Shown here: piece by piece, positions 1 through 11,900 of the stretch
Layout: every line of letters starts with the position of its first letter
Numbering within the stretch: position 1 is the stretch's first letter
DNA from: a virus
Direction: 5' to 3' (one strand)
DNA: 23,416 nucleotides
IMG/VR virus record: IMGVR_UViG_3300020377_000032
Span: 1 to 23,416 of that record
Notes under the pieces: model-generated
Seen by the model: the letters and a program-made list of their open reading frames with translations, nothing else
The model's database searches: none
Told to the model about the DNA's origin: nothing
Translations under genes and position numbers: made by a program

Positions 1-408
1 GGTGTCGTTAGTGTAGACAAGAAATTCATTGGTTCAATGGACTTTGAGTGTTACACCCGTGATCATGGTAATGTAAAGGGCACTTATGTCTGTACCATTG
101 ACAACTATCATCATGATCCAGACTACGTAGACTGGGCAACGAGTGAAAATCCTGCCGAACACAAGTCTCATAACCTAATTGAACTTGAAAATGGGCAGTA
201 TGCACTCTATCCAAACAATAGATTACGTATTTTTGATAATAGTTTGACACCTGTAGAACCAAAAATGCCTGATTTTAAGGTTTCTACTCAATATTATCAA
301 GTTGAAAACGGTTACAAGCGTCTCGGTATGGGTCGTGAAGATGAATACTTCTGGAAAACGGCAGACGAACGCGAAAATAAATACACCGAATCACCCAAAG
401 AGGACTAA
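1..408 (+). CDS. Conserved phage protein of unknown function, C-terminal part (5' truncated)
   Basis: The frame is open from the first base of the window to a TAA at 406-408, so the gene begins upstream and only about 135 C-terminal residues are visible. The Met at position 37 is probably internal, because residues before it (reading KKFIGSMDFECYTRD across it) continue the same style of sequence. The visible part is hydrophilic and rich in aromatic and acidic residues. It includes NGQYALYPNNRLRIFDNSLT and, near the end, DEYFWKTADE, followed by a charged tail. There is no signal peptide or membrane segment. I recall similar proteins in T4-like cyanophages near the baseplate genes, but know no function. 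Its place directly before a small orf and gp25, in the same orientation, suggests a virion or assembly role; that is inference. The stop codon abuts the ATG of the next gene. Confidence 0.75.
   Translation, partial: GVVSVDKKFIGSMDFECYTRDHGNVKGTYVCTIDNYHHDPDYVDWATSENPAEHKSHNLIELENGQYALYPNNRLRIFDNSLTPVEPKMPDFKVSTQYYQVENGYKRLGMGREDEYFWKTADERENKYTESPKED
397..404 (+). promoter_or_regulatory. Shine-Dalgarno site of the small orf at 409
   Basis: AAAGAGGA lies 4 bases before the ATG at 409 and inside the end of the preceding gene. It is one of the two clearest ribosome binding sites in the window and supports the 409 start. Confidence 0.55.
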
Positions 409-660
409 ATGGGCAATTCACCCGTTGATAGAGACAAAAACCACATGTACAAAATGTGGGGAACAACAAACTTAATTACGGATTACTGGTCAATGCCTGA
501 CAATTACATGCACGAATACTGGTCCAAGCCACATAAAACCGAAGATCCAGAGGAAAGAGTTATCCAAGAAGTTTATGGTGACCCTGCTGCCATAAATAAA
601 GTCAAGAAAACTACTGATCAATGGCAATTTCACGGGAATCAAGAGCATTTAGAGACATAA
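409..660 (+). CDS. Small protein of unknown function upstream of gp25
   Basis: An 83-residue reading frame with a good ribosome binding site. Its ATG directly follows the stop of the previous gene, and its last 40 bases overlap the start of gp25 in another frame, which suggests translational coupling. The protein is polar and rich in Trp, Tyr, His and Met. It has a repeated W-S-x-P flavour: DYWSMPDNYMHEYWSKP contains two YWS-x-P units 11 residues apart. The C-terminal half is charged and probably helical (EDPEERVIQEVYGDPAAINK). No signal peptide, membrane segment or catalytic motif is visible. I do not recognise it as gp53, which is about 196 residues in T4, nor as any other named T4 protein. 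Its reality is supported by the exact packing with both neighbours rather than by homology. Confidence 0.7.
   Translation: MGNSPVDRDKNHMYKMWGTTNLITDYWSMPDNYMHEYWSKPHKTEDPEERVIQEVYGDPAAINKVKKTTDQWQFHGNQEHLET
591..598 (+). promoter_or_regulatory. Possible late-promoter box upstream of gp25 (one mismatch)
   Basis: CATAAATA differs from the T4 late consensus TATAAATA only in the first base and starts 30 bases before the gp25 ATG. It lies inside the coding sequence of the small orf, so it could be chance. Confidence 0.25.
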
Positions 661-1022
661 GTCTGTCTTTTGACCCACATCCTGTGACAAAAGACTTGCC
701 AATTTTGAAGAACGCAAGAGCAATCACGCGATCTGTTCAAAATTTAGTGCAGACGATCCCTACAGAAAGGTTTTTTCAACCAATCTTAGGGTCTGATGTA
801 CGGGCAAGTCTTTTTGATTTCGTTGATTTTGCCACTGCGGGTGTAATTGAAGAGCAAATCATCACCACAATTGATAATTTTGAACCTAGAGTTGCAAATG
901 TGCAGGTTGATGTAGATCCTCAACCAGATAATAACACATTTAATGTTACTATCTTTTATGATATTGTTGGTCAGGACTTTCCTACTCAAGAATTTTCATT
1001 TTTGCTAGAGGCAACAAGGTAA
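621..1022 (+). CDS. gp25: Baseplate wedge subunit gp25 (GPW/gp25 family)
   Basis: A 133-residue protein, almost the length of T4 gp25 (132). This small wedge component belongs to the gp25/TssE lysozyme-like family and helps join the wedge to the central hub and sheath. The family's signature Glu-Pro-Arg is visible at residues 88-90 in the context DNFEPRVANV. It is followed by the expected strand pattern NTFNVTIFYDIVG near the C terminus. The N terminus MAISRESRAFRDISLSFDPH matches the opening I remember for cyanophage gp25, which supports the ATG at 621 even though the preceding Shine-Dalgarno is weak. That weakness, with the 40-base overlap into the upstream orf, points to translational coupling. 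No lysozyme activity is expected, since the fold in this family is structural. One base separates its stop from the gp6 start. Confidence 0.93.
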   Translation: MAISRESRAFRDISLSFDPHPVTKDLPILKNARAITRSVQNLVQTIPTERFFQPILGSDVRASLFDFVDFATAGVIEEQIITTIDNFEPRVANVQVDVDPQPDNNTFNVTIFYDIVGQDFPTQEFSFLLEATR

Positions 1023-1023
1023 T

Positions 1024-2904
1024 ATGCCTTTTACTAAATTTACAAATCTAGATTTTGACCAAATTAGGTCCCAAATCAAAGACTATCTCCGTGCAAACTC
1101 TACGTTTACGGACTTTGATTTTGAGGGATCTAATTTTTCTGTTTTAATTGACACGTTAGCGTATAATACTTACATTACTGCCTATAACTCAAACATGATT
1201 GTGAACGAATCCTTCTTGGATTCGGCAACTTTGAGAGAAAATGTTGTTTCTTTGGCAAGAAATATTGGTTATGTACCTCGCTCCAGAAGCGCCGCTAAGG
1301 CGCGTGTTAATCTGACGGTACAAACCACAAGCACATCACCTACAATGACCTTAGAGGCGGGTCTGGTATGCGTAGGAAGCGTTAATGAGAGTCAATTTGT
1401 CTTCTCAGTTCCAGAAAATGTCACCACTACTATCAATTCTGGAACTGCTAAGTTTAATGACCTTGATGTTTGCCAAGGAACTTACTTAAAAAAACAATTT
1501 GTTGTTGATGGATCGTTAGATCAACGCTTTATTTTACAAAATCCCTTCATTGATACTTCAACAATCGTTGTAAAAGTCAAGGGAGCATCTGATTCTGGTG
1601 AAGGAAGAGAATATGAGCTTGCCCAGAACATTTTAAACCTGAATAAGAACTCTGAAATCTATCTTTTACAAGAAGTTCAAGATGAAAGGTATGAACTTCT
1701 CTTTGGTGACGGATATTTTGGTAAAAAATTAGAAAATGGGTCGATAATTACCGTTTCTTACATCACTACAGACGGTATTGATGGAAATGGAGCGAAAAAT
1801 TTTGCATATTCTGGAAGAGTTACAGATAATCTTGGAAATGTGATTGTTCCAAGTAGTGATGTCACGATTTCAACCACTTCAAAGGCACAAAATGGTGGAG
1901 AAATTGAAAGTATTGACTCAATTAAGTATTTTGCACCAAGAATTTACTCCTCACAGTACCGTGCAGTCACTGCTCGTGATTATGAGGCGATAATTCAGTC
2001 AATTTACCCAAATACTGAGTCCGTTTCGGTTGTTGGTGGTGAAGAATTGGATCCACCGGAGTTCGGAAACGTAATTATTAGCATCAAACCCAAAAATGGC
2101 GACTTTGTTTCAGATTTTGACAAAGAATCTATCGCTACAAAACTCAAAAATTACTCTTTATCGGGTATAAACCAAAAAATCGTTGATCTAAAGGTACTTT
2201 TTGTTGAAATTGACTCTGCAGTCTACTATAACAACGCAAAAGTATCAAATGTCAACGATTTGAAGTCAAAAGTTTCGTCAACACTGAATACTTTTGCCAC
2301 AGCAAATATTAATCAGTTTGGTGGACGCTTCAAATACAGTAAATTGTGTCAAACCATTGATAGTACTGATAGTGCTATTACTTCTAACATCACAAGAGTT
2401 AGAATTAGAAGAAATTTGAAAACATTGATCAATACTTCTGCACAGTATGAACTTTGCTACGGAAATAAGTTCCGTATGGATAAAAATGGATTTAACATCA
2501 AAAGTACGGGATTTGGACTCTCTGGAAAAAGTGGAACATTCTATTTTACTGATACTCCAGGAGAAAATGGTAAAGGAGTTATTTCTGTAGTTAAAGAAAG
2601 CAATGATAAAGGTGAATATGAGGTTGTAATCAAGTCAGCAGGAACAGTTGATTATGTGAAGGGTGAGATATTACTGAATACGATCACATTCTCCTCTACA
2701 GTTAAAGAAAATAATATTGTTGAGATTCAGGCAGTCCCTGATTCAAACGATGTTATAGGTTTGAAAGACCTTTATCTATCTTTCTCGGTTGCTGATAGTG
2801 AGATAAATATGATTAAAGATACTATTACATCTGGCGAACAGATCTCTGGCGTCGGTTATAAAGTTACTTCAAGTTATCTAAACGGAGAACTTAAGAGAGG
2901 ATAA
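1024..2904 (+). CDS. gp6: Baseplate wedge subunit gp6 (Baseplate_J-like)
   Basis: A 626-residue protein, close to T4 gp6 (660 residues). gp6 forms the continuous inner ring of the baseplate through dimer contacts between adjacent wedges. The gp6/J-family hallmarks are clear. Residues about 221-250 read ERYELLFGDGYFGKKLENGS and then a beta strand and TTDGIDGNG. Residues about 304-325 read APRIYSSQYRAVTARDYEAI. Residues about 338-350 read GGEELDPPEFGNV, the usual GGE-x-x-x-P-x-x-G element. The N terminus (MPFTKFTNLDFDQIRSQIKD) is the expected helical start. The ATG at 1024 follows the gp25 stop by one base, with AAGG at 1016-1019 as a modest ribosome binding site. The C-terminal third is more variable. 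No frameshift or missing segment is evident, and it is followed two bases later by the giant gp7-locus gene. Confidence 0.92.
   Translation: MPFTKFTNLDFDQIRSQIKDYLRANSTFTDFDFEGSNFSVLIDTLAYNTYITAYNSNMIVNESFLDSATLRENVVSLARNIGYVPRSRSAAKARVNLTVQTTSTSPTMTLEAGLVCVGSVNESQFVFSVPENVTTTINSGTAKFNDLDVCQGTYLKKQFVVDGSLDQRFILQNPFIDTSTIVVKVKGASDSGEGREYELAQNILNLNKNSEIYLLQEVQDERYELLFGDGYFGKKLENGSIITVSYITTDGIDGNGAKNFAYSGRVTDNLGNVIVPSSDVTISTTSKAQNGGEIESIDSIKYFAPRIYSSQYRAVTARDYEAIIQSIYPNTESVSVVGGEELDPPEFGNVIISIKPKNGDFVSDFDKESIATKLKNYSLSGINQKIVDLKVLFVEIDSAVYYNNAKVSNVNDLKSKVSSTLNTFATANINQFGGRFKYSKLCQTIDSTDSAITSNITRVRIRRNLKTLINTSAQYELCYGNKFRMDKNGFNIKSTGFGLSGKSGTFYFTDTPGENGKGVISVVKESNDKGEYEVVIKSAGTVDYVKGEILLNTITFSSTVKENNIVEIQAVPDSNDVIGLKDLYLSFSVADSEINMIKDTITSGEQISGVGYKVTSSYLNGELKRG
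2802..2809 (+). promoter_or_regulatory. Possible late-promoter box upstream of the giant gene (one mismatch)
   Basis: GATAAATA differs from TATAAATA in the first base only. It begins 105 bases upstream of the ATG at 2907, inside the end of gp6. A very similar arrangement occurs before the DUF4815 gene. The evidence is weak because the site is intragenic in AT-rich DNA. Confidence 0.2.
2895..2900 (+). promoter_or_regulatory. Shine-Dalgarno site of the giant gp7-locus gene
   Basis: GAGAGG ends 6 bases before the ATG at 2907 and overlaps the last codons of gp6. It fixes the start of the giant gene and fits high expression of a structural protein. Confidence 0.6.
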
Positions 2905-2906
2905 GA

Positions 2907-5900
2907 ATGATACAAACAGGATTTGAAAGAAGGGTAAAAGTTCAACAAGTAATTGAAAGTCAGTTACCCGAATTTCTTAGATCCGAAAGTCCAAAATCTA
3001 TTGACTTTCTGAAGCAATATTATATTTCTCAAGAACATCAGGGCGGTGCTACTGATATTGTTGAGAACTTAGACCAGTATCTCAAATTTGACAACCTTAC
3101 ACCAGAGGTTGTCACTGGATACACCAGTTTGACTGCTGGTATTTCCTCTACTGCTGATACAGTTCAGGTTTCTACAACCAAAGGATTTCCTGATGAGTAT
3201 GGTCTGTTTAAGATTGGTGATGAAATTATAACATATACTGGAAAAACTGCAACCTCTTTTACAGGATGTATTAGAGGTTTTAGTGGTATTTCTTCATATC
3301 GTTCTTCTCTTGATCCAGAAGAATTAGTATTCAGCGACACCTCTGAGCAGGTTCACGCCAATGGTTCTACGGTACAGAACCTTAGTGCCCTTTTCCTTAA
3401 GGAGTTTTATAGAAAGTTAAAGTATTCTTTTGCTCCTGGTCTTGAAGATGTTGATTTTGTAGATGATTTAGATGTTAATAACTTTGTCAAGGAGATAAGA
3501 AGTTTATACGAATCAAAAGGAACAGAGGATTCTTTCAAGATTCTCTTTAAAGTTCTTTATGGTGTTGATCCAAAGGTAATTGATTTAGAAGATTATCTGG
3601 TAAAACCATCAACAGCAAAGTTTAGAAGAAGAGAAGAGGTTGTTGTTGAGAGAGTTTCTGGTGATCCAAACAAGTTAGTTGGGCAAACAATCAGAAAATC
3701 TACTGATAGTGCAACTCAAGCTTCAGTATCAGAAGTAGAAATTTTCACACGTTCTGGAATCAGTACATACTATAAACTCGGATTGTTTGTAGGTTTTGAT
3801 GATAGAGATCTCATTGAGGGAACATTTAAAGTACAACCTGCTACCAGAGTAGTAAACACAGTCAGTGTTGGTGCTTCTGTAGTAACTGTTGATTCTACAG
3901 TCGGGTTTGCTCAGACTGGAAAGATTGTTTCTGGAAGAAATACAATTGAATATACAGATAAAACTGTAAACCAGTTTCTTGGATGTAGTGGAATTGGCAC
4001 TGCAATTCCCCCATCAACCGAACTTAGAACTGATGAAGTCTACATTGGTTATGAAGATGGTAATATTTCCAAGAAAGTAGAAGTTCGTATTGGTGGTGTT
4101 CTTTCTAAGTTTAAAGCGACGAATGACATTTTACTTTCTAATGAGGGTCAAAAGATATTTGTCAAAAATATTGGTGAGAGAATCAAAAATCCAGAACTGA
4201 ATAAGACTGATAAGCAAATATTTGCTAATAGTTGGATTTACAACACAAGTTGTAGATTTGATGTAGAGAGCATCAATGGTGCCACAGTTCAATTGAAGAG
4301 TGAAATTGATGAATCTAGTCTTAAAGTCGGAGATACTGTAGATATTCTAAGTGGATCCACGGAAACTGTTCTCCATGCGAACGCTGTAGTCGCTACAGTT
4401 AGTGCTGTAAACAAGCAAATCACCCTCAACAACCTTGTAGGATTTACTGCTAATTCCACAACAATCTACACAATTAGGAGAAAAGTTGAAACCGCTACCA
4501 GTAGCGGTGCTTCATTGTTCTATGGCGACAATACCATCACCAGTGATGTTCAGAATGTATATACTGACGAAACCCATGCATACGTTGCTTCAAACTCTTT
4601 ACCTTCATATGACATTAGTGAAACTGCTCTGAGTGCAACTCTTGCGTCTGCTGCTGGCAGTGCTCTTCAAGGATTTAGTACGTCAACACAAAAATACAGC
4701 ATTATCTCTTTTGCATCACCAGTTCCCTTCGTAACTGGTGATGAAGTCTTCTATAAAGCATCCTCAGACACGCTTGTAGGACTCTCTGAGGGCGTTTACT
4801 TCGTTAAGGTGCTGTCCACATCCAATCAAATTAAACTCTTTGCTTCTAGGTCTTTAATTGAGGGAGGATCTTCTTTAGAGTTTACGTCTGCTGGGGCAGG
4901 TACACATAAATTTGTTCTTGCAAGTCAAAAGAGTGAGGCAATTTATCCCCAACAATTGCTGAAAAAATTCCCAATCGTTAGAAATATCAAGGACGGTAAA
5001 GGAACATCAACTATTCCTGGATCCACAGGAATGTTAGTTAATGGCACTGAAGTTGTAAACTATAAGTCAAATGATAAGATTTACTTTGGTCCAATTAAAA
5101 ATGTAAGACTTTACAATGGTGGTAAAAATTATGATGTAATCAATCCACCAACCATTGAAATCGGTTCTCCTGGAGCTGCCTATACCACTGCTCTTGTAAG
5201 ACCTGTAGTTCGTGGTAGTGTAACTGAAGTACAAATTGACCCACAAGATTTTGATTTGGTAGATGTTACTTCTATCACTATTGATGGCGGCAATGGATCT
5301 GGTGCAGTTCTGCAACCAATTTTAGAAACCAGGTATCGTGAGATTGAGTTTGATGCTCGTTCAACTTCTGGTGGAGGTAGTGTTAATAATAGTGATGATA
5401 CTATTACTTTTGATAAACCACACAATCTGAGAAATGGTGATGCTATTGTCTATAGCAGAAATGGTAATAATGCGATTGGAATTGGAACTTTTGGTGGTTC
5501 AAACACTCACCAAGACAAAGCATTGGCGAGTGGGTCTGTATACTTTGCTCAAGTTGTCAACACAACAACAATTAAGTTGTATGAAACCTTTGAGAATTAC
5601 TCAAGTGGTATTAGCACAGTAGGATTTACCACTTTTTCTCAAGGTATTCATAAATTTAGATTATTTGATGGTAAGAACAATATTAGTGCAATTAAAGTTG
5701 TTAACCCTGGAAGTGGGTATGAGAACAGACAACTAAAGGTCAAGTCTGAAAATATTTCCTCTGTTAGTGACTCAATCACTTTTAACAATCATGGATTCTC
5801 AGATGGAGATAAGTTACTCTATACAACAGATAATACTGCTGTAACTGGATTGACCACCAGTGTGCAGTATCAAGTATTGAAGATTGACGATCACTCTTTC

Positions 5901-8900
5901 AGACTTGCAAATGCTGGAGTTGGTGGAACAAATACAACTGATTACACTAAGAGACAGCATGTAAACATTACTGGTGTAGGAACTGGTATTCAAAACTTTG
6001 CTTATCCTCCAGTAACAATTACAGTTAATGCGGAGTTTGATGGTGTATCTGGAGTTATCACAGCAACTCCATCAGTAAGAGGTGAGATTGTTGATCTTTA
6101 CTTGTATGAGACTGGAACAGGTTATGGATCAACAATCCTGAACTTCCACAAAAAACCAGACATCAAGATTAAAAATGGTAAGAATGCAGAGTTAAAACCA
6201 TTAATCTCTGGTGGGAAAGTTGTTTCTGTACAGGTCACTAATCCTGGTAGTGAGTATTCATCTGCGCCAGATCTCAAAGTTGAGGGTGAGGGTGTTGGAG
6301 CAAAACTTAGAGCGATTGTTAGTGGTGGAAAAATTACTAATGTTGTAGTTCTCACTGGTGGTGCGGGTTATGTCCAAAATACCACTTCAGTAATTGTAAC
6401 TTCTGCTGGATCTAATGGTGTTGTTGATGTTGAAGTTAGAGATTTAGTCTGCAACGCTCACACTAGATTTGGTGATGAAATTTTAGTTGAAACTGAAGAA
6501 AAACTTGGATATGGATTGGTAGGATATTCCACTGCTATCGGTGCTGATACTTTTGGAGATATTGGCGGAACACACTCTCCAATCATTGGTTGGGCATATG
6601 ATGGCAATCCAATCTATGGTGGTTATGCCTATACAGATCCTTCGGACGTAAACTCGGGTATTAAAATTCTTACAAGTAGTTATGAATTAGCAACTGCTGA
6701 AGTTTCTGATAGACCTTCTGGATTTTCTGCTGGATTCTTTGTAGAAGACTACAAGTTTACAGACTCTGGTGATCTTGATGAGCATAATGGAAGATATGCC
6801 AAAACTCCAGAATATCCAAATGGAGTTTACGCTTATCATGCGACAATAACCAGTGATGGTAAAAATAGCAAGTTCCCATTCTTTATTGGCGGAACTTATT
6901 CCTCCGTTCCAGTAACTCAGAATATTAATCAAACGTTTGACTTTAACTCTTCGGACTTACGAAGAAATACTCTCCCTTATGTTGCTGGTGATAAATTTGC
7001 TACTAACGATTTTGTTTCCGAACCAAATGAAGTTCTAGTTCAAAGTGCTGTAATTGATTCCATCACTAGAGGATCTGTAGATGGATTCAAGATTAATAAT
7101 TCTGGAACAGATTACAGAGTTGGAGAAATTGCAACATTTGATAATGAAGGAACTAATGGCGGTGGACTTTCTGCTTATGTTAGTAGAGTCACTGGTAAGT
7201 CTATAGTAGATTTAAACACCACGATTCAAAGTCATCAAAATGCAGTTCTTGTTTGGGAGAAAAGTGGTGTAGTATCTGTCAACATAGATCCATCTCATGG
7301 ATACTTTGATAACGATCAAATTGCAGTTTCTGGATTATCTACATTCATTTCTGGTCTTACGAAATCTCATAAAATTGGAGTTTCCTCAGAAAGAACTCGT
7401 CTTTCCGTTCAAGTCGCGGCTAACTCCATAGTTGGTTTTGTTACCGATATATTTGTCAACAGAGTTGTTGATTCCATCTCTGTAGGAAGCACTCTAGGCA
7501 TCGGCACAGAGACTTTATCTGTTTTAGGGACATATCCAGACAAGAAGGTAGTTAGAGTCTTGAGAGGCATTGTAGGTGCCGCACATACAGCTAACACTGA
7601 TGTATTTGTATCTCCTAGTAAATTTACTTTACCTGTAAATGTTCCATATTTTGACTCTGCTGTAAATGATAAGGTATTTTTCAACAGTATTCAGTCTGTA
7701 GGTATTGGAACCACTGTTGGAGCTTCCTCTTCCAAGGGATATTTTACTGGAAGTCGCCAATATACAATTTCTGTACCAACTCAGGGAATTTACTTACCTA
7801 ACCATCCCTTCAAAACTGGTGAACAAGTTACATTTGAGAGATTTGCGGGTTCACAAGGATTTACGGTTTCTAACACCAACACTAGCGCAACTTATAGTAT
7901 TCCTCAAAGTGGAAACACTCAAACTTTATTTGTTGTCAAAAAGACTGATGATATCATTGGTCTCTGTACTCAAGTTGGTCTCACCACAAATACTGAAGGT
8001 TTGTTCTTCAGAAATATAACGTCAAATGCGGATAGTAGAGATTACAGATACTCTTTAACTTCAAATAAAACTCAAGTAACTGCTAAGGTAGAAAAAATTA
8101 GAGCAAAAGTCGCTGTTTCTACAGCACATGGTCTGATTAACGGTGATACTGTAAATCTGAGCGTTAATTCTGGGCAATCAGTTGGTATTGGCACATCAGT
8201 TTCCGTATACCTTAAGTATAACTCTGCAAATGATAAGTTACTTGTCAATCCAATCGGATTTACTTCAACTGCAGTAAACACCTCCACAAATAGATTGACA
8301 CTCACTGAGCATGGTCTCAGGACAGGTGACAAGGTATTTTATGATTCTGATCTGATCATATCTGGTCTTTCCACCGGATCTTACTTTGTTTACAGAATTG
8401 ATGACAATACTATCAATCTTGCTAATACAAGGTTTGATGCAATTTCCAATCCACCAACCGTGGTTAGTTTTGGATCTACTGGTGGTTCCAGTCAAGAATT
8501 GTCTCCAATCAACCCAAGATTGAATGTTGTTAGAGATAACAACTTGGTATTCAATGTAAACGATTCCTCCTTAAGTGGTTATAACTTCAGACTTTATTAT
8601 GATCGCGATTTCAAGAATGAATTAGTTTCTATTGGATCTTCTACAACTTTTAGCACAGTAGGTGTAGGAACTGTTGGTATTGCTAATACAGTTACTGCAT
8701 CAACGGTTACTCTCAACTTTGATAAGAACCTTCCATCCAAAGTTTACTATCAACTAGACAAGGCAGGATACATTAGCACTGCTGATACTGAGGTAACAAA
8801 CTATTCTGAAATCAATTTTATTGATAGCACTTATTCTGGAACTTATAGTGTTACCGGAGTTGGTGAAACTGTATTTACTGTTTCCCTCAAGAGTGTTCCA

Positions 8901-11900
8901 GAAGATCTTGACTATAATCAATCGTCCACAAGTGTTCTTAAATATTCTACTTCTTCACCAAGAGCTCTTGGTGGTGTTGATAAATTGGAAATCACTTTTG
9001 GTGGAGCAAGTTATAAGAGACTGCCTAAGTTTGTAAGTATTGCGTCTACAGCAGGTATCAATGCTGATGTAATTCCTACATCCACAACTCTTGGTAGAAT
9101 TAATCAAGTCACCATACAAGATGCAGGATTTGATTTTTCTGCAGATAGAACACTGAGTCCAGAAGTTTACATCTCACCAAATATTACGGTTGTTAACAGA
9201 AATACTATTTCTGGCATAACAATAACATCTGGTGGTTCTGGATTCACGTCTCCTCCAGATCTTGTTCTTGTCAACCCCGATACAGGATCTGCTTATGACA
9301 ATGGAACCCTCATTGCTAAGATGCAGGGTTCATCTATTAATAAGATTGAAATACTTGATGTTCCTAAGGGTCTTTCTGATACGGAATCTAAAGTATTCTC
9401 TGTAAACAACAGTAACGGTGTTGGTGTTAATAGTGTTTTCTCGTCACCTGCCGGTGTCGTGACTTGTGTTCTGGCAACTCCAACTCTTGGATTTACAACT
9501 GCTACGGCACCATTTGCTGTAAATGACTTTGTATATGCCGAGAATATTTCTTTAGCATCTACCACAGGTACAGGATTCAACTCCCAAGATTATTCTTACA
9601 ACTTCTTTAAAGTAACTGCATACAGAAATACTAATCCTGCAGAGGTTGAATTTGATATTTCTCCTTACGCAACTAACGCTGGTGTTGCTCAAACTAATGG
9701 TCAAAGCACTTTTGCGACCCTTGTTAACAAAAACAACTATCCCACATTTACTGTTGTACAAACTCCATTAGAGTTTATTGTTGGAGAATCCCTCTTTATA
9801 AAGTCTGGAAACACTTATACTGAAGTAGATCTGGTAGTTACTAATAATCTTAATGATGCGATTAAAGTTTATGGGACTTATGAGTTATCTGAAAATGATG
9901 TGATTGTCGGAAAAAATTCTGGCACAATAGCGACTGTCAACAAAGTTGATGAAAATACTGGTATTTTTGAAGTTGATTACTCTCTTGAAACAGATTATGG
10001 TTGGTCAAATGACACGGGTAAGTTGAATGAGGATTATCAAGTCATCCCCGACAATGATTACTATCAAAACCTGTCCTATAGTATTAAGAGTCCAATAGAA
10101 TTTGAAGATTGGGTGAATCCTGTTAATAGAATTCTCCACTCCTCTGGATTGAAAAACTTTGCTGATACTGGAATTACGACAGAAGGAACAGTCTCTACAG
10201 CAACAAGCACTTCTGCGAATAGCACTGCCTTGATTGATATCATCAACCTCAATGCAAATGGAACCACGATGAGAGTTGATGCTGTCAATTTCTTTGATTT
10301 TGCTATTGATATTGATGCGTCAAACAACAAGTCCAAGTTTATTAAGTTCCAAAATAAGAGACTTTCTGATTACATTGAATGTAAGACCAACAGAGTTCTG
10401 ACGATTGATAACTTCAATAGTCAATTCTCTAACCAACAGAATGCTAATACGACTCTCTATCGTGATATTGATAAGTTCATTGCTAATGATGGATACAGCA
10501 GATATTTGGTTCAGATAATCAAACCAAATAGCAAAGATCTTCAAGCGACTGAACTGATTGTTGTAAATACAAAAACTGATGATTTAATTACTGTTGAGAA
10601 AGCATCTATTCACAACACGAAAGATGACTTTGCTGATATTCAGGCATTTAAGGATGCTTTTGATAATGTTTCACTGAGACTTACCCCAGACGATCCTTTC
10701 AATGATGATTTGGATGTCAAATTTATAAAGAACAACTTTAACACAACCCTTGCCGGTGTTGGTACACAATCAGTCGGATTTGTTAATCTGATTGGAAACA
10801 ATGTTTCCGTTGGAGTTGGTTCTACAGGATTAGTTTTTGAGGGTTCCTCAAGCGGCACTGAATCTTTATTTGCTAATATTGAACTTATTGACACGGTTAC
10901 TAAGGACAAGACTATTGTTGATATGTTTGTTGATCATGATGGAACTGATACTTACAGATCAGACTTCTTCTTTGATAATAGCACTTTAGGATATTCTCCA
11001 AAGTTTATAGGAACTTTCACCAGCAACATTGCATCTGGTGTTCTTAAGTTGAATTTTGAGAATACCGAGTCTAATAATGTTCTTGTTCGCTCCAGAATTG
11101 TTGGATTCAATACAGTCGGTGCTGGAATTGGTACTCATACTTTTAAAGCAAGTGGTCAACCAGACAGTTCTGTCAGAGAAGGTCGTCTTGAAACTAAATT
11201 CTCCACATTCTCAGGAACTGGAATTTCTACGGTATTGACTTATGACAAGGCAGATGTAACAACAGTTAAATCTACTGCAAAAGTATCTTATGGTAATACA
11301 TCTGCACTGCATCAGGTATTATTCAATCATAATGATACAAACGCCTTCACGGTACAATATCCACATTTGTCTATCGGCAGCACTATGGGTATTGGTACAT
11401 TTGGTGCTGATATCAGCGGCAGTAACTTTGTTCTGATATTCCACCCAGATGCCAATATTAGCGATGATATCACCGTTCAAATTTACAGCGAAATTATTCA
11501 AACAGAAAAAGATTTGAACAATGTTCCTGCAACATTGACTTATGGATCTGCAAATGAACAACTGAAAACCTCTCAGTTTGATTCTATCAATGGTGATAGA
11601 ACTAACAAGGTTGACTTTGATGTCAAGCACAATAGTGTTCCAGTATTTGAAAAGCAATTCAATCCTGGAACTTCTTCCGTAGTGAATCTGGGAACGGGTG
11701 TATTTACAATTGCTGATCACTTCTTTAGTGATCGTGAAAAATTAACATATACGCCAAGATCTACTTTTATTGGTGGTGCTCATACATCTATGGTTATGTC
11801 TGATGGTAATATTCTTCCATCTACTGTATATGCTATCAAGATCAATAATAATGAATTTAAACTTGCAACAAGCAAGACTGGTGCAGCAGTCACATTCAAC

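Noticed and set aside
37-408. Met at position 37 as the true start of the first gene
   Set aside because: The frame is open to the window edge, and the residues before this Met continue smoothly into the rest. No ribosome binding site precedes it. The gene is better read as truncated at its 5' end.
7705-8019. 104-codon plus-strand frame in a second frame inside the giant gene
   Set aside because: It is a Leu-rich shadow of the main frame with no ribosome binding site and no recognisable protein. Similar shadows at 13723-13968, 14278-14601, 16058-16258 and 22223-22444 were dropped for the same reason.
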